A stretch of DNA of 64,000 nucleotides from Forficula auricularia (GCA_024734495.1 JALMQS010000070.1:16864306-16928305); one strand, 5' to 3'; shown: positions 13,101 through 23,740, numbered from the stretch's first letter. Translations and numbers: made by a program. The notes: generated from the letters alone by a model not told the origin.

Positions 13101-16100
13101 TGATATTAAAACTTCGTTATACTCAGATTTAAGAGATTATTTTCTACTTAATAGAACTACTTAAAATTCTTGAGTTTAAAAAAGTTTATTTCTCGTGTCA
13201 ATCCAGTAGATAGTTATATTGTATTACCATAATAAAAAGTGAATATTTTTTGTTGAAGACAGAATTGAAATTGTCTTAATTAATGGTGAATGTGAAAGAA
13301 GTGTTATGGGGCTGCCATTGAAATGAGCGTTTTCCTGATAGGAATACACCCTCACAAGCTTCATTTTATCGTGTTGTAAATCTGTTTAAAAAAAAGGAAA
13401 TTGGAACTGGAATTCATCCAGAAGACTTGCGATACACTCTGGAATGTCACAGAACATTAAATTATTAATTATTATTAAATTATTTATTTAATAATTAAAT
13501 ATTTGATCATTATTATTTGATAATTAAGTTGAATAATTGTTAAGAATAATTATTATTCGGATTTTTTTGAGATCTAATTGATTTAATATTTTGTTTATTT
13601 GATGTCGTATAAAAAAATAGTTCTAATGAAAGTTGTTCAGTTTTTTTTCTAAATTTAGGCAATGTAAAGGAAATTATAAGTTTCCATTTAAGAAACAGAA
13701 GTTGACCTTGAAATACCCTTGAAAGCTTATTCTAGATCGACAAACAATAGCGTAGTTTAGTTTCCCCCTCCATATAAATAAACTTTTATTTGAAACTTTT
13801 TTTTATATAAAGCACTGCTTTTGAGTTATAAGACTGTCTCAAGATAAAAAAACTCACCCGGTATGTATATATTATTTTTTTTGTTTGAGACTATAGTTTC
13901 ATAGTCTTTTTAATTATAAATATTATTTTTCATGGGGTCAGTATCGCGTGGATATTGAACATTTTTCTTCTTTCTCAGTCTGTAAGCCATTCAGAATTAA
14001 GTTTAGAGAATTAAGAATTTATTTGCATCAAGCAGAGGACAACCTTTTTGTTTCTCTTTATGAATAAACAACTCTGCTACTCTCGGCAAAATAAAAACTT
14101 TTCAAATAAATTTACACAAAGTTTTTAGACCCAATAATACCAGAGAAATCATCATCTCTTAAAAGAGGCAGGGGACCCGTGGCATTTTGCCACTGAGTAA
14201 TGACCTAATGACCAACTAGATTTTCAAAGAAATCGTGCTGTTGAAATCAATATTTATAACATTTTTGTTGACACAAAATGTTTATACTGTTATGAAATTA
14301 ATAGTGCGCAAATATATCTAAAAAAAATTATAGAAAAACAGACATAAGAGTAAAGTAAATTAGTTTTAAAAATCAACAAATCTGAAGGAGAGACAATATA
14401 CTCTCGACAAGAAAATATTTTCTATAGACTATTTAATTACCTTTGATATAGAAAATATATCTGGATTATTGTTAACTTTTCTTAAGAAATGTAACGCATC
14501 TTCGTGAGAATAAAAAGATACAAAACCAATTTCTTTAGACTTGGTATCGACCGTTTTTAAATCACGCATTATACGAACCTGAAATAGAATTAAATAATGG
14601 ATAAATATAACGTAAACATGATATCTACAAAAAATTCAAATTAGTTTTATTTTAATATTTACTTCTTTAATTTTCGTATTTGGATTTGAATGTTTTTCTA
14701 CGAGATTTCTTAATTTGGTATTATCCCAAGATGATGGAACATTATGAATGATGAGACGTTCTCTCGAGACAAACATATTTAAATTTTTCAACATTTGTGT
14801 TTTCCAACGTTCCAATTGAAGTCGTTTTTCCATATCAGCAGTTGATACATTTAAAGCTGCTTTACTACCAGCCAAGACTAAACCTTCTTTAATTAAATAT
14901 AAATTCCGATTATCACTTTTTGATTTATTTCCATCTTTATTTTGTTTTTTCTCTAAAATATCTTTGCGATTTAATGCAGGATAAACATCAAGAATTTGAT
15001 CATTTAATACAAGTTCAGTTCCTGCTTTTAAACATTCATCGGCGTTCTCTTTAGTATGGAATTTCACAAAGCCAGTTCCTTTAGAATGTTCAGTTAATGG
15101 ATCTATACATATTTTAGCATAATATAATTGGCCATATTTTTCCATTAAATTTTTTAAATCTTCTTCTTCAGCAGTAAAAGGAATATTTTTAATAAAGACA
15201 GTCTTGCCTTCTGAGACATCATCAGAAGACATTTTTCTTTTTTTGTTTTTATTTCCATCAAGAGATACAAAATCACCTGGATTATTGAATTTTTTGATTG
15301 ATTTTTTATCCTTTTCTTCTTCTTCTTCTTCTTCATTTTCCTCCTCTGATTTAACTTCAAAATTGTCTTCAGTTTGGCTAATCTCTTGGTTATCATCAGA
15401 TTCTTCGGGTTTTATTTGACTAGTGTCTAATTCTTCAGTTTGTTCAACTTTTTCTTTTTTTGTTATTTCAACATATTGAGTTTTCGGTATTGCCCAATCA
15501 AAAATAATTGGTCTTCCAAGAAATTATGAAAAAATTGTTTATTAATTAAGATTTTTATATTTTAATTTGTAATTATGATAGAAATGCAAAACGTTACGAT
15601 ATTCGAAATAAAAAAAATGAAAATTATGAAAAAAAAATCAATTGATTTGTAGTGAAATATTTGTCTCTTAAAGAAGGTTAAAGTATTTTTGTGACTTTGA
15701 CGGTTAAAAATAAAATAAACATAAATTTTGTGAAACTCCAAAAAAAACCTTTGACGGCTCTTTAATTAAAATATTGAATACCTCTTGAATTAAGATCTAA
15801 AATATCGTCTAATCTAAAAAGAATTCAAATAATCTATTACGTAAAAACATCAATTTGTTCAGAAAAGTTTCCACAAAATATACTTGTGTGCTCATCAAAC
15901 TACATCCATGTATACCTCTTATACAACATCTATATACGAAAATTTCACAGTAATAAAAACGATTTATGGTAAATAATGTAACATAGGTCTCTAAGAATAA
16001 TATTTGCCAAGATATAAAATAAAATTAAACTTAATACAAGAGAATAATATTAATAATAAACGAATGTGAGCAGGAGAAAAAGTCGAGATAATAAATGACA

Positions 16101-19100
16101 ACAGTTTCCAAAAAATTTAGAAAAATAGCTGCCCTTAAGGAGCTTGAAATAGCAACAGGCAAAAACGACAGCTCGTCTTCATAATATTTATTTGCCTAAA
16201 ATGTCAGATAGTGAAAGTAGTTTAAAAATTCGGGAAAAGAAAAGACGGTTAGTTAACTATAAGCAGATTGGGAAAAAAAGTATAGTTGGATTGTCACGGT
16301 AGAGACGATCATAGTGGAAAATACTCTATATTCAACAATTGCATTTTCGCAATTATAGTTAAGAGTAGTGAAATTTAAAAACCATATTGCAAATGTTCAA
16401 GCAATACATAAAAAATTTCCAAGTTTTTTATTCGAAAGAACATGAAGATGTCCCATTTGCAGAAATATCATTTTGTTACCTATTCTCAGGGCCGGTTGTA
16501 TGTCGCAAAGTAAATGCTTTTTACAACTAACAAAGGGTAGATGGTAAATGGAGGGACTGGGATGGCCAATCAGATGACAGGCCTGTTGTTAGTTGTAAAA
16601 AGCATTTACTTTGCGACATACAACCGGCCCTCATAGTTATGTCAAATAGAAATAGATCAAGATTTACTTTTTGGCCAATATATCTTGCTATAGAGTGATG
16701 GCAAATATATCAGAGATTGAAAGGCAATTAATAACCATGTGATCAAAGATGGGTTTACTTAAAAAAAAACAATTGTCAAAATGACACTGAAAAGACAATT
16801 TATTGCTATTGCTGCATTTATACTGTCTTCTTTAATAGAAAAAAGAGAATATTAAAAAAAGAAAGAGAAATCAGATTTTGGATATTATACTATATGCTTT
16901 AAAAACTAGAAATTCAATTCAACTACTGACGTAAGAATAAGTGTTCGGAGTGGTTCATTTAAAAAATTTTGCCGTATGTTACTAGAAGATTTTCAATTCT
17001 TAACTTTGCTAATAAGAATTTGTAAGCAGAATACAGATTATAGTCTGTATTACAGTGGAAATAAGATTAGCATAACAGTTCCCTTTTTGACTACAAGAAC
17101 AGGAGATTCCTACGGCAGTCTAAATGTATCTTTTTAAGATTTTATCAATTCAACACATCAAAATTAAGAAGTCGGTCTCCACTGGATGCACAGAAACAAT
17201 TAATGTTTTTTGATGTTCTAACACCAGTTGGAACACGAACAAATGCTTACAAAGATTTACACATTCTCGTGTTTCGAGTCTCCACCAAACAAGTATACGA
17301 GTTTGCAAATATTTGCTAACATTCATAAACGTTTTCAAACATTTTGCGCGGTTGGCGGATAGATGCCTTAAGGCATTGCAAGGATGTCAAATACAAGTCC
17401 AGATCTGTTTCAGACAAGTAGAGATTAAATTGAAAGTTTTTGCCGAGAGTAGCAGAATTTTTATATATTGAAGGAGACAATAAAAGAGTGTGTCTTCTGC
17501 TGGAATTATAAATTTTATTTATTTATAACGAGACTACAGTTTCGAGGGCTTTGCCCTCTTCATCAGTCTATTACAATGTATTCACAGGAATTAATTTATG
17601 AATGAAAGTTTTACATTTTTCATGTGTTAAGGTTAACACATGAAACCTTAACACATGAAAAATGTAAAACTTTCATTCATAAATTAATTCCTGTGAATAC
17701 ATTGTAATAGACTGATGAAGAGGGCAAAGCCCTCGAAACTATAGTCTCGTTATAAATAAATAAAATTTATAATTCCAGCAGAAGACACACTCTTTTATTG
17801 TCTCCTTCAACAAGTAGAGATTAATTAAAGGAATCGTTGGGAGTTGGACATGACTTTAAACTAAATTAAATACAAGTTTTGATTAAATACGCCAAACGTT
17901 TCGTTGCTGTTTTGCAACTTATTCAGTGACTCATTTATTAAACTTATTTGTCTGCATTCTTTACTAAGAGAAAAACCATTTCAAACAGTATTTTTACAAT
18001 TCATTCAATTTATCAAATAATATAAAATATAAACTTTTTTAAAACAAAGTAATTGTTTCGTGTCAAAAATTAAAAGAATCAAATTGAACTTTTTTTTTGT
18101 TCAATTTGATTCTTTTAATTTTTTGACAGGAAACAATTACTTTGTTTAAAAAAGTTTATATTTTATATTATTTGACAAATTGAATGAATTGTAAAAATAC
18201 TGTTTGAAATGGTTTTTCTCTTAGTAAAAAATCCAAATAAGTTTAATAAATGAGCCACTGAAGAAGTTGCAAAACAGCAACGAAACGTTTGGCGTATTTA
18301 ATGAAAACTTGTATTTAATTTAATTTAAAGTCATGTCCAACTCCCTACGATTCATTTAATTATTAATCATGGACACGAATAATGAAATAGTACAGATTAA
18401 TTTTTATTATTCTAGTAACGGTCTTTTTACTGTAGATAAGAAAATGTTAAATCGAAATGAATATCATATTTAGATACCGTCGCCTTAGGGCCGGTTGTAT
18501 GTCGCAAAGTATATGCTTTTACCACTAACCAAGGGTAGATGGTAAATGGAGGGGCTGGATGGCCAATCAGATGACATGCACTGAAAGTTCCTGTCATCTG
18601 ATTGGCCATCCCAGTCCCTCCATTTACCATCTACCCTTGGTTAGTGGTAAAAAGCATTTACTTTGCGACATACAACCGGCCCTTAGAGAGTAAACCTGCT
18701 AACTCACAACAAGAATATTTTACAGGACAGACAAAAAACAAACAAAATTTAAAATTGTTGTTATGGAAAAAAATATTTTCCACATTTTTTTTCTACAACT
18801 TACGATAGTAATTTTAAGTAGCAATTTTACTTGGACGATGCTGCATCTTTTTTCTTTCGAACGGTATTAATATGTCATATATGATAAAAAATGAAGTTAG
18901 CAGGTTTACACTCTAAGCCGACGATATTTATCATTTAAAATTCATTCACCAAAACTTCAAACAGGTAACGAGCCTTAAAAAAGTTTCACTTTTTCCTCAC
19001 TTTTGGTTTGAACTTCCTATGTGGTGGAATAAAAAATTAAATATATTTAAAATCACTGGCTTATGGTGAGAATCTTTGCGTGATCCTCTGGGTCTATATG

Positions 19101-19740
19101 CAACTAATAATAATAAAATCACTGGCTGGACTAATTCGTCGAATATTCTTCAAGATAATAATAAAATTATATCAAACTAACAATAAAAATCTAAATTAAA
19201 CTTACCAAGAAATTTTTGTTTATTCAATTTTCCCATAGCAATCTCGCCGTGTTTTTTATGCCAATATTGTACAAAAGCACAGCCAACAAGTGAACCATCT
19301 GGTTTTTTTAATAAATTAAGTTCACGTATCCTTCCTATTTGTTGTAAATATGAGTATAAATTTTCATCGGTCGTTTTAAATGGTAAATTTCTTATAATCA
19401 TACGACCATGTTTACTTCGATTACTTCCCTTTGGAAGGTTATTACTTTCAGACGTTTCAGTTTTAATTTGTTCTTGAATGCTTTCATTTAAATTATTTTC
19501 TTGAAGATTTTCATTTTCAGTAGATTTAACAGAATCATTAATTGTTTTATTCCCTATATCTTTTTTTCTATGATTCTTTATTTTTTTCCTGTTTTTAATT
19601 TTTTGCAACTTTTTAAAAGAGGTCTTCTTTTGTAATTTATTCTTCATTTTGATTGATTCTATAATAGAAAAACAAATCAATTTAATTAGTTTTTAAAAAT
19701 ATAAATATTCATACATTTACTCACCATTAGTTTTTTCCAT
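10108..19740 (-). CDS. RBM28: RNA-binding protein 28 (Nop4 homologue)
   Basis: Nucleolar RNA-binding protein of the RBM28/yeast Nop4 family, which acts in large ribosomal subunit assembly. Exons read on the minus strand: 19740-19725, 19658-19206, about 15517-14663, 14578-14441, 10696-10301 and 10221-10108 (stop), about 656 residues. Order: a Lys-rich N-terminus; an RRM with RNP2 MIIRNLPF and RNP1 VGCAFVQY; an acidic Glu run; a second RRM (TVFIKNIPF, GTGFVKFH); a third RRM (RLIIHNVPSSW, EIGFVSFY, split across two introns) ending in the family-typical RPIVSFSIENR; and a basic tail ending WYDDS, close to the WFDS terminus of animal RBM28. Human RBM28 has four RRMs; the first is missing here or encoded upstream. 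All junctions are canonical GT-AG and in phase except intron 2, which has no usable AG acceptor (see findings). The name is firm; intact expression is not proven. Confidence 0.9.
11355..12745. repeat. GAAGTCGGT palindromic repeat
   Basis: The motif TTTTTGAAGTCGGT and its inverse mark arms at 11365-11490 and 11575-11705, with the shared inner block AACATGAAATTACTTTTTGAA. A further GAAGTCGGTTGAAA edge lies at 12738. A LINE tail (11765-12450) sits between. The same family recurs at 30795-31715 and 37985-38695, always with the phrase CCTCCTCCTTTTTTGAAGTC near one end. Confidence 0.8.
11765..12450 (+). mobile_element. LINE family A 3' end inside palindrome
   Basis: A 5'-truncated copy starting near SVASDLSWNEHISSVAKS and running in broken frames through LLTIYKAQIRPCLE, LATLDAIQKRAVRLIDD, SLTDSLDSLAHRRDVSALS, a PMTSRNWNSLPASIF-like block and HRHLRLHPLT. 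These are the conserved landmarks C-terminal to the RT domain of an arthropod LINE. The 3' UTR ends in GCATTCGATTGCATT and a short A run. Confidence 0.85.
13250..13445 (+). pseudogene. Helix-turn-helix (DUF4817-like) remnant
   Basis: Two frames joined by a frameshift read VEDRIEIVLINGECERS and then NERFPDRNTPSQASFYRVV. The pattern E(E/D)RxEIVLxxGE followed by FNxRxPDRxPxSxxTxxRxV is the helix-turn-helix domain (DUF4817) found at the start of many insect transposon-derived ORFs. It sits in the loop of the large foldback, so it is probably what remains of that element's own gene. Confidence 0.6.
16487..16633. mobile_element. Palindromic MITE (GGGCCGGTTGTATGTCGC)
   Basis: Terminal arms GGCCGGTTGTATGTCGCAAA (16490) and its inverse (16609-16632) enclose a spacer with CTGGGATGGCCAATCAGATG. 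A longer sister copy lies at 18486-18684. No coding capacity. Confidence 0.85.
17532..17566 (-). ncRNA. Hammerhead ribozyme motif, copy 1
   Basis: On the minus strand: CTGATGA, then a 6-bp stem II GAGGGC/GCCCTC with an AAA loop, GAAAC, a four-base TGTA loop and GTC. Every core position (CUGANGA, GAAA, cleavage C after GU) is present and stem III is the 2-bp AC/GU form seen in Penelope-associated hammerheads. One extra A lies between CTGATGA and stem II. Stem I pairing is weak, so activity is uncertain. Confidence 0.6.
17712..17746 (+). ncRNA. Hammerhead ribozyme motif, copy 2
   Basis: Mirror copy of the motif at 17532-17566, on the plus strand: CTGATGA, stem II GAGGGC/GCCCTC, GAAAC, TATA loop, GTC with predicted cleavage after position 17746. 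It differs from copy 1 in one loop base, so both copies keep the core. Stem I would be formed by AATAGA and TCGTTATA and is only partly complementary. Confidence 0.6.
17822..18362. mobile_element. Long palindrome in RBM28 intron 2
   Basis: Arms of about 260 bp meet near 18090. Outer marker: TTGGGAGTTGGACATGACTT (17839) against AAGTCATGTCCAACTCCC (18329). Inner marker: AATTAAAAGAATCAAATTGA against its inverse across the centre. Each arm contains a GCAACGAAACGTTTGGCG block preceded by ACTGAAGAAGTTGC, which resembles a decayed hammerhead (CTGAAGA, stem GTTGC/GCAAC, GAAAC). Confidence 0.75.
18486..18686. mobile_element. Palindromic MITE, second copy
   Basis: A nearly perfect palindrome (arms about 90 bp) with the same AGGGCCGGTTGTATGTCGCA termini as the 16.5-kb copy; the two halves meet near 18588 between CAGATGACA and TGTCATCTG. 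It is nested at the edge of another MITE: CGTCGCCTTAG precedes it and CTTAGAGAGTAAACC follows. Confidence 0.85.
18684..18918. mobile_element. MITE with CTTAGAGTGTAAACCTGCTAA ends
   Basis: Terminal inverted repeats CTTAGAGAGTAAACCTGCTA (18684) and TAGCAGGTTTACACTCTAAG (18898). The interior contains CTTTCGAACGGTATTAATATG. Four more pieces of this family are clustered at 50.05-50.80 kb. Confidence 0.85.
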
Positions 19741-20119
19741 TTATATTATTCAAATTAGTTTAAAATTAAGAACAATTTATTTATAAAAGTTTATTTGGAT
19801 TTCACGTGGTGAGTTAAGGTTAGTTTTGAAGTGATAAAATCAAATGCAATGAAGATAGCAACAAAGGAAATCATCTTGCTATAATTGGGCGGCAATTTCA
19901 AATTCGATCTTAAAATAATATAGGGAAAAATAAATCTTTGAGCTAAAAAAAATCCTCTGATGATTGGGTAAATAATTTTATTCTCATAAATAGATCATTA
20001 TTATCATTTTCAGCGAGTATAGTCTTAAGACCGGTTTGACGCAACCACCTGCCTCCTTCAATCCTATCTGATACAGTGGCGTAGGCCGTGAAACAGTTGA
20101 GGCGACTGCTCCAGGAGCA
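19741..20119. other. 5' flank of RBM28, no gene seen
   Basis: AT-rich sequence upstream of the RBM28 start. A hAT-like terminal motif ACAGTGGCGTAGGC lies at about 20073, but no partner end was found. Confidence 0.4.
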
Positions 20120-20124
20120 CGGAT

Positions 20125-20405
20125 CATAAGGGCACAAAATCAGAAATTGCTAAATAAAAATGTGTAAATACTAACTAACTAACAGACATTTTGACAAAAC
20201 AATTATTATCTCGAAAAATATAATTTTTTCGATGTTCACTTATTAGAGCTTTTTTGTAGAGCGAAATGCCATGGTTTCGCTCAATTTTTTTAATCAAAAT
20301 AGTTTCAGCCACCCGTTTTTTGAGATATTTCGGAAAAAAGAAGAAAACACTTTTTTCATGCACGATTACAATACTTGACCATACCTGTATGGTAAAGTAA
20401 AAAAT
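20125..20405. repeat. Dispersed repeat shared with 36.9-37.2 kb
   Basis: About 245 bp nearly identical to 36935-37165, marked by CATTTTGACAAAACAATTAT, CCATGGTTTCGCTCAATTTT and CATGCACGATTACAATACTT. In the second location it lies next to a Helitron-like end, so it may be the interior of that family. It begins next to the repeated phrase ACTAACTAACAGAC. Confidence 0.75.
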
Positions 20406-21115
20406 TTTGAGATACCGAATAATAATTCCATTCCCGGATTACACGTTACATTTTTGAAAATAATTCGAGATTTATAAAATATTAATATCTGGGTAACGGG
20501 TAGGTGTGTCCTTTGTTCTTGTAAAGTAAAGCTTCAGTGCCTGGCCCCCCTGCCCACGTGATTCTTTTATTAAGAGAATCATGTCCTATCCCTAATCCTA
20601 ACCACATTTAATCCGTGCTATCTCAAATCTGTATTCCTTCGAAATCGAAATGTATCGCGAGTATATCTTTTATTGTGCGCGAGTGTGTCTTCCTGTGGAG
20701 ACAGCATTACAGGAACAATCACGAGACGTAGGCTGTTAAGGTAAGATATCTATTTAATTCTGGATTCTTATATTGAAATAATACTCTAAATTTTTCATGT
20801 TACTAGTAGACTAAAAATTCATAACCTAACCTCCCAAAATGCGGGGGGGGGGGGGGGGCGTCAAAAAATGAAAATCCAGGCCCTTGGATCAAACTCAAGC
20901 AAATTTGATAACATAATCTTCTAGTCTCTGCATTATATTTATTTTAATTTAACAATATGGATTTTGTAGGCCAAGTGCAACCCGGGGATGCCCCCCCCCC
21001 CCCCCGCTACGCTACGCCCCTGGTACTTGTGCCAAAATGTTTGTATTCCTAAAACGCAAAACTGAATTAAGAATTTTGTAGTTTTTAAATGAAATGTTAT
21101 GAAAACATTCAGTTT
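20406..21115. other. No gene; G- and C-runs
   Basis: Contains an 18-base G run at about 20841 followed by a Helitron-family phrase (CCCTTGGATCAAACTCAAGC), and a C run at 20991-21005 followed by CGCTACGCCCCTG, which looks like a hAT-type terminus. No ORF of known type. Confidence 0.5.
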
Positions 21116-21117
21116 CT

Positions 21118-21795
21118 TCACTAGGGCAGCGAGTCGACTAGAAATGGCAAAAGGGTTTAATTTTTTCCTCATCAGCTCATCATATATTCAATTAAATCTT
21201 TTGAAATTTCATGTCTAGGAAATATTTTCTTTTATCTTTTAAATCAAATAGTTTTTATTAGAATATTTGCATTTTAAAGGGTAGTTTATTTGAAGTCTAA
21301 TTTGAAATAACGCTAATTACTACTTTGAAATAATTTTTTAAAATATGAAATTAATTGATATTATAAAACAATTCATTATTAATAATTTGATGCAGTATTG
21401 ACTTGTGACATGAAAGTGAATTTTAAAATGTTTCTAAAACGGCCTTTCATAGACGGTTTCAAGGTTTTTGGCAATTTTCTCAAAAAGCACTGAATCGTTT
21501 TCGTTCAAAATTGAATTAAATTATTAATAATTAATTGTTTTATAATATCTATTAATATCATATTTTAAAAAAAAATTTCAAGGAAGTTATGGCGTTTTTT
21601 CAAATTGGACTTCAAATAAACTATCCTTTAAAATGCGAATTTCCTAATAATAATTATTTGATATAAAAGATAAATGAAAATAAAACACAGATATGAAATT
21701 TTAATAGATTTGAATAAAAATCTAATGAGAAAAAAATAAAACTGTTTGCCATTTCTAGTTGATTCGCTCCCGGAGAGAAGAAATTGAATCTTTTC
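21118..21795. mobile_element. Palindromic element
   Basis: Arms of roughly 250 bp centred near 21445: CAAAAGGGTTTAATTTTTTC and TTAAAGGGTAGTTTATTTGA on the left match TTTGAAATTTC/AAATAAACTATCCTTTAAAA-type complements on the right, and both outer ends carry AGAAATGGCAAA/TTTGCCATTTCT next to GCGAGTCGAC/GTTGATTCGC. Arms are diverged. No coding capacity. Confidence 0.65.
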
Positions 21796-22570
21796 ATACA
21801 ATTTCTTTTAAACTACGGAATACTTAATCAAAATGCTATTTTATTATATTAGACAGATACTATGAACCTCCAGATAGATGAAATCGATAAAATAAAATAT
21901 GGGGTCGCAAGCTCGCCTGGCTGCCCGGCATGAGCGGGGGCATTCGTTATGGATTTCACAAGTCCATTCAGTCCTAAGTATTGATATATCCTTTAAAATT
22001 ATAATTTAATATATTTAAATGTACATACTATTATATAATAAAATAAATAAAATAATTTAATAAAAAAAAATATTTTATATCTAGAAAAAAGCCTTGGGTT
22101 GCCAAGGACGGACCCAAAATCCATTTGAGAGCAAAGCTATATTATCGTATTATTAGTTTTAAATAAATAATTTTAGCATTAACTAATTAAAAGCGTTAAT
22201 AAAATTTCATTAATATTTTATAATAAAAACAAAGTATTGTGAACCTGAGAAAAATAAAATTGATAAAATAGATCTCTTTCTTTTTTTATTTATAATTCTA
22301 ATTGAGAGAAGTTTTTCGGGACTCGAGAGACAATCCCTTCTGATATTATAGGTATATTTTATTTGTTAAGGATTTTATTTCTGATTTATATTATCAATTC
22401 ATCAAATTGCTAGTACCGTCTACAGTTTTAAGATAAATTAATCTTTTTTTAATATTCTCAAATTAAATATAAATATATAAAATATACGACTAGAGCTCTG
22501 GGTGAATACACTCCAGAAGCTCGAGACTCGGAAAACAAATATTATCTTATAAGTATTGAATAATTAATTT
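21796..22570. other. No gene recognised
   Basis: AT-rich. One GC-richer patch at 21900-21985 and a pair of related blocks (GGGACTCGAGAGACAA near 22318, GAAGCTCGAGACTCGG near 22517). Nothing I can name. Confidence 0.4.
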
Positions 22571-22574
22571 TATT

Positions 22575-22800
22575 ATTAAATTAAAAAATAATTTATTGAA
22601 CCAATTAATTTACATGAATTAATGTATATATTATATTTGAGCTTCAACTTCGGAGATTACTTCTCCACCATCGACTGTCCTTGATCATCTTTTTATTCCT
22701 TGTTTTTAATAAGAGGAAAAAACTAATTAAATAAAAAAATCTCTTTTCCGATAATTAATCAACTCCGATATCCTTTCGTCCCATCTCATCTCATTAAAAA
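22575..22800 (-). mobile_element. LINE family B solo 3' UTR
   Basis: About 190 bp matching, on the minus strand, the 3' UTR of the LINE copy immediately to the right: GACAGTCGATGGTGGAGAAG, CTCCGAAGTTGAAGCTC and AATTGGTTCAATAAA. It is a severely 5'-truncated insertion. Confidence 0.75.
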
Positions 22801-22804
22801 TAAT

Positions 22805-23740
22805 AATAATAATAATAAATTTTTATTGAACCAATTATTTTACATGCATTAGCGTATACATTTTATTTGAGCTTCGACTTCGGAGATTACATCCCCACCA
22901 TCGACTGTTCTTGATCTTCTCGTGCTTGCGATAATGTTTTTAGTCCGTGTTTGTAGTAAGAGGAAAAATTTACGAAATAAAAAACCTCTTTGCCGTTATT
23001 TATAAAAGAAAGGAAAGAATCAGAGGAAAATGATGATGCTATGATGAAAGATGAGCGTTAGGTCCTGTAGAGTTCCAGTATTAGGGGGTTTAGACTAGTT
23101 TGGGTCTTTTGTTTGAACCGATTGGTAATGTCGCTTAGGTTATCCAACAATCTCTGCATTCCTAGACCGACTAGGATAATTTCGTTCGATGTTCCGGGAG
23201 GGGGTAGTGTAATGATGCGGAGTGTCCTGGATTGCACTCTCTCCAATGCCTCTAGATTTGATCTTGAGGCGTAAGATAACCAGGCAGGTACTGCATATGC
23301 CAAAATAGGTTTCACTAACATTTTATATAATGTCAATTTACCTTCAAGTGAAAGTGAACTTCCAGGACGAATTAAAGGCCAAATAACTTTGATAGCCCTT
23401 CGTGCTTTTTCTCTTGTCATAGTCGTGTGAGCAGCCCAATTAGCTCTTCGATCCAATAGGACATCAAGGTATTTGACTTTAGACTGCCATTTTAAGTGGG
23501 AATCATTAATTTTTAGAGTAGTTCCGAGATATTTTCGCTTTTTTGTAAATAAGATTGCTTCACATTTGTTTGGATTTGTTTTTAATTTCCAGTCTTTAAG
23601 ATAATTTATTACAAGTTGGGTTTCTTCTTGGAGTCTCCGCACTAAGCATTTAAAGTTTTTATTAGAATAATAAATTGCTATATCATCCGCAAACTGTGCT
23701 ATGTTCACGTGGTTCATTTTGGGCATGTCTGATCTCATTA
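22805..23740 (-). pseudogene. LINE family B reverse transcriptase, 5'-truncated
   Basis: An open frame of about 226 codons (23738 to 23058) covering the C-terminal half of a LINE reverse transcriptase. The catalytic FADD box lies at residues 16-19 (IAQFADDIAIYYSN), then the thumb motif WKLKTNPNKCEAILFT, VKYLDVLLDRRANW, and the conserved Jockey-like tail KPILAYAVPAW followed by LERVQSRTLRIIT. The sequence just upstream lacks palm motifs, so the insertion is truncated in the middle of the RT. The 3' UTR (23057-22820) ends in an (ATT)n tail on the minus strand. The frame is undamaged, so the insertion is fairly young. The order of motifs fits the Jockey clade, but I did not compare it to a database. 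Confidence 0.85.

Larger units (their letters stand above)
11218..14075. mobile_element. Large foldback element in RBM28 intron 4
   Basis: Nested inverted arms. The outer arm CTTGAGACAGTCTTATAACT (near 11298) recurs as reverse complement near 13826, and the flanking CACTGCTTGATGCAAATAAA has its inverse near 14024. A second pair of arms, several hundred bp long, runs from about 12755-13080 against 13445-13795 (GGTCAACTTCTGTTT versus AAACAGAAGTTGACC). Inside are a GAAGTCGGT-family palindrome, a LINE tail and a helix-turn-helix gene remnant, so this is a composite built by successive insertions. Confidence 0.75.
17471..17810. mobile_element. Penelope-type terminal palindrome with hammerheads
   Basis: A near-perfect palindrome with arms of about 165 bp meeting near 17640. 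Each arm runs from GCAGAA, TGTCTCCTTCAA, TCTTCTGCTGGAATTATAAA and a hammerhead-like core to AGTTTTACATTTTTCATGTG. Hammerhead motifs in terminal repeats are a known hallmark of Penelope-like retroelements; that is the basis of the family guess. A decayed relative is at 26795-26980. Confidence 0.65.

Noticed and set aside
15154..15419. ORFs on both strands over 15.15-15.42 kb
   Set aside because: Shadows of the acidic Glu-rich linker of RBM28 exon 3; the in-frame minus-strand reading continues through it without a stop.
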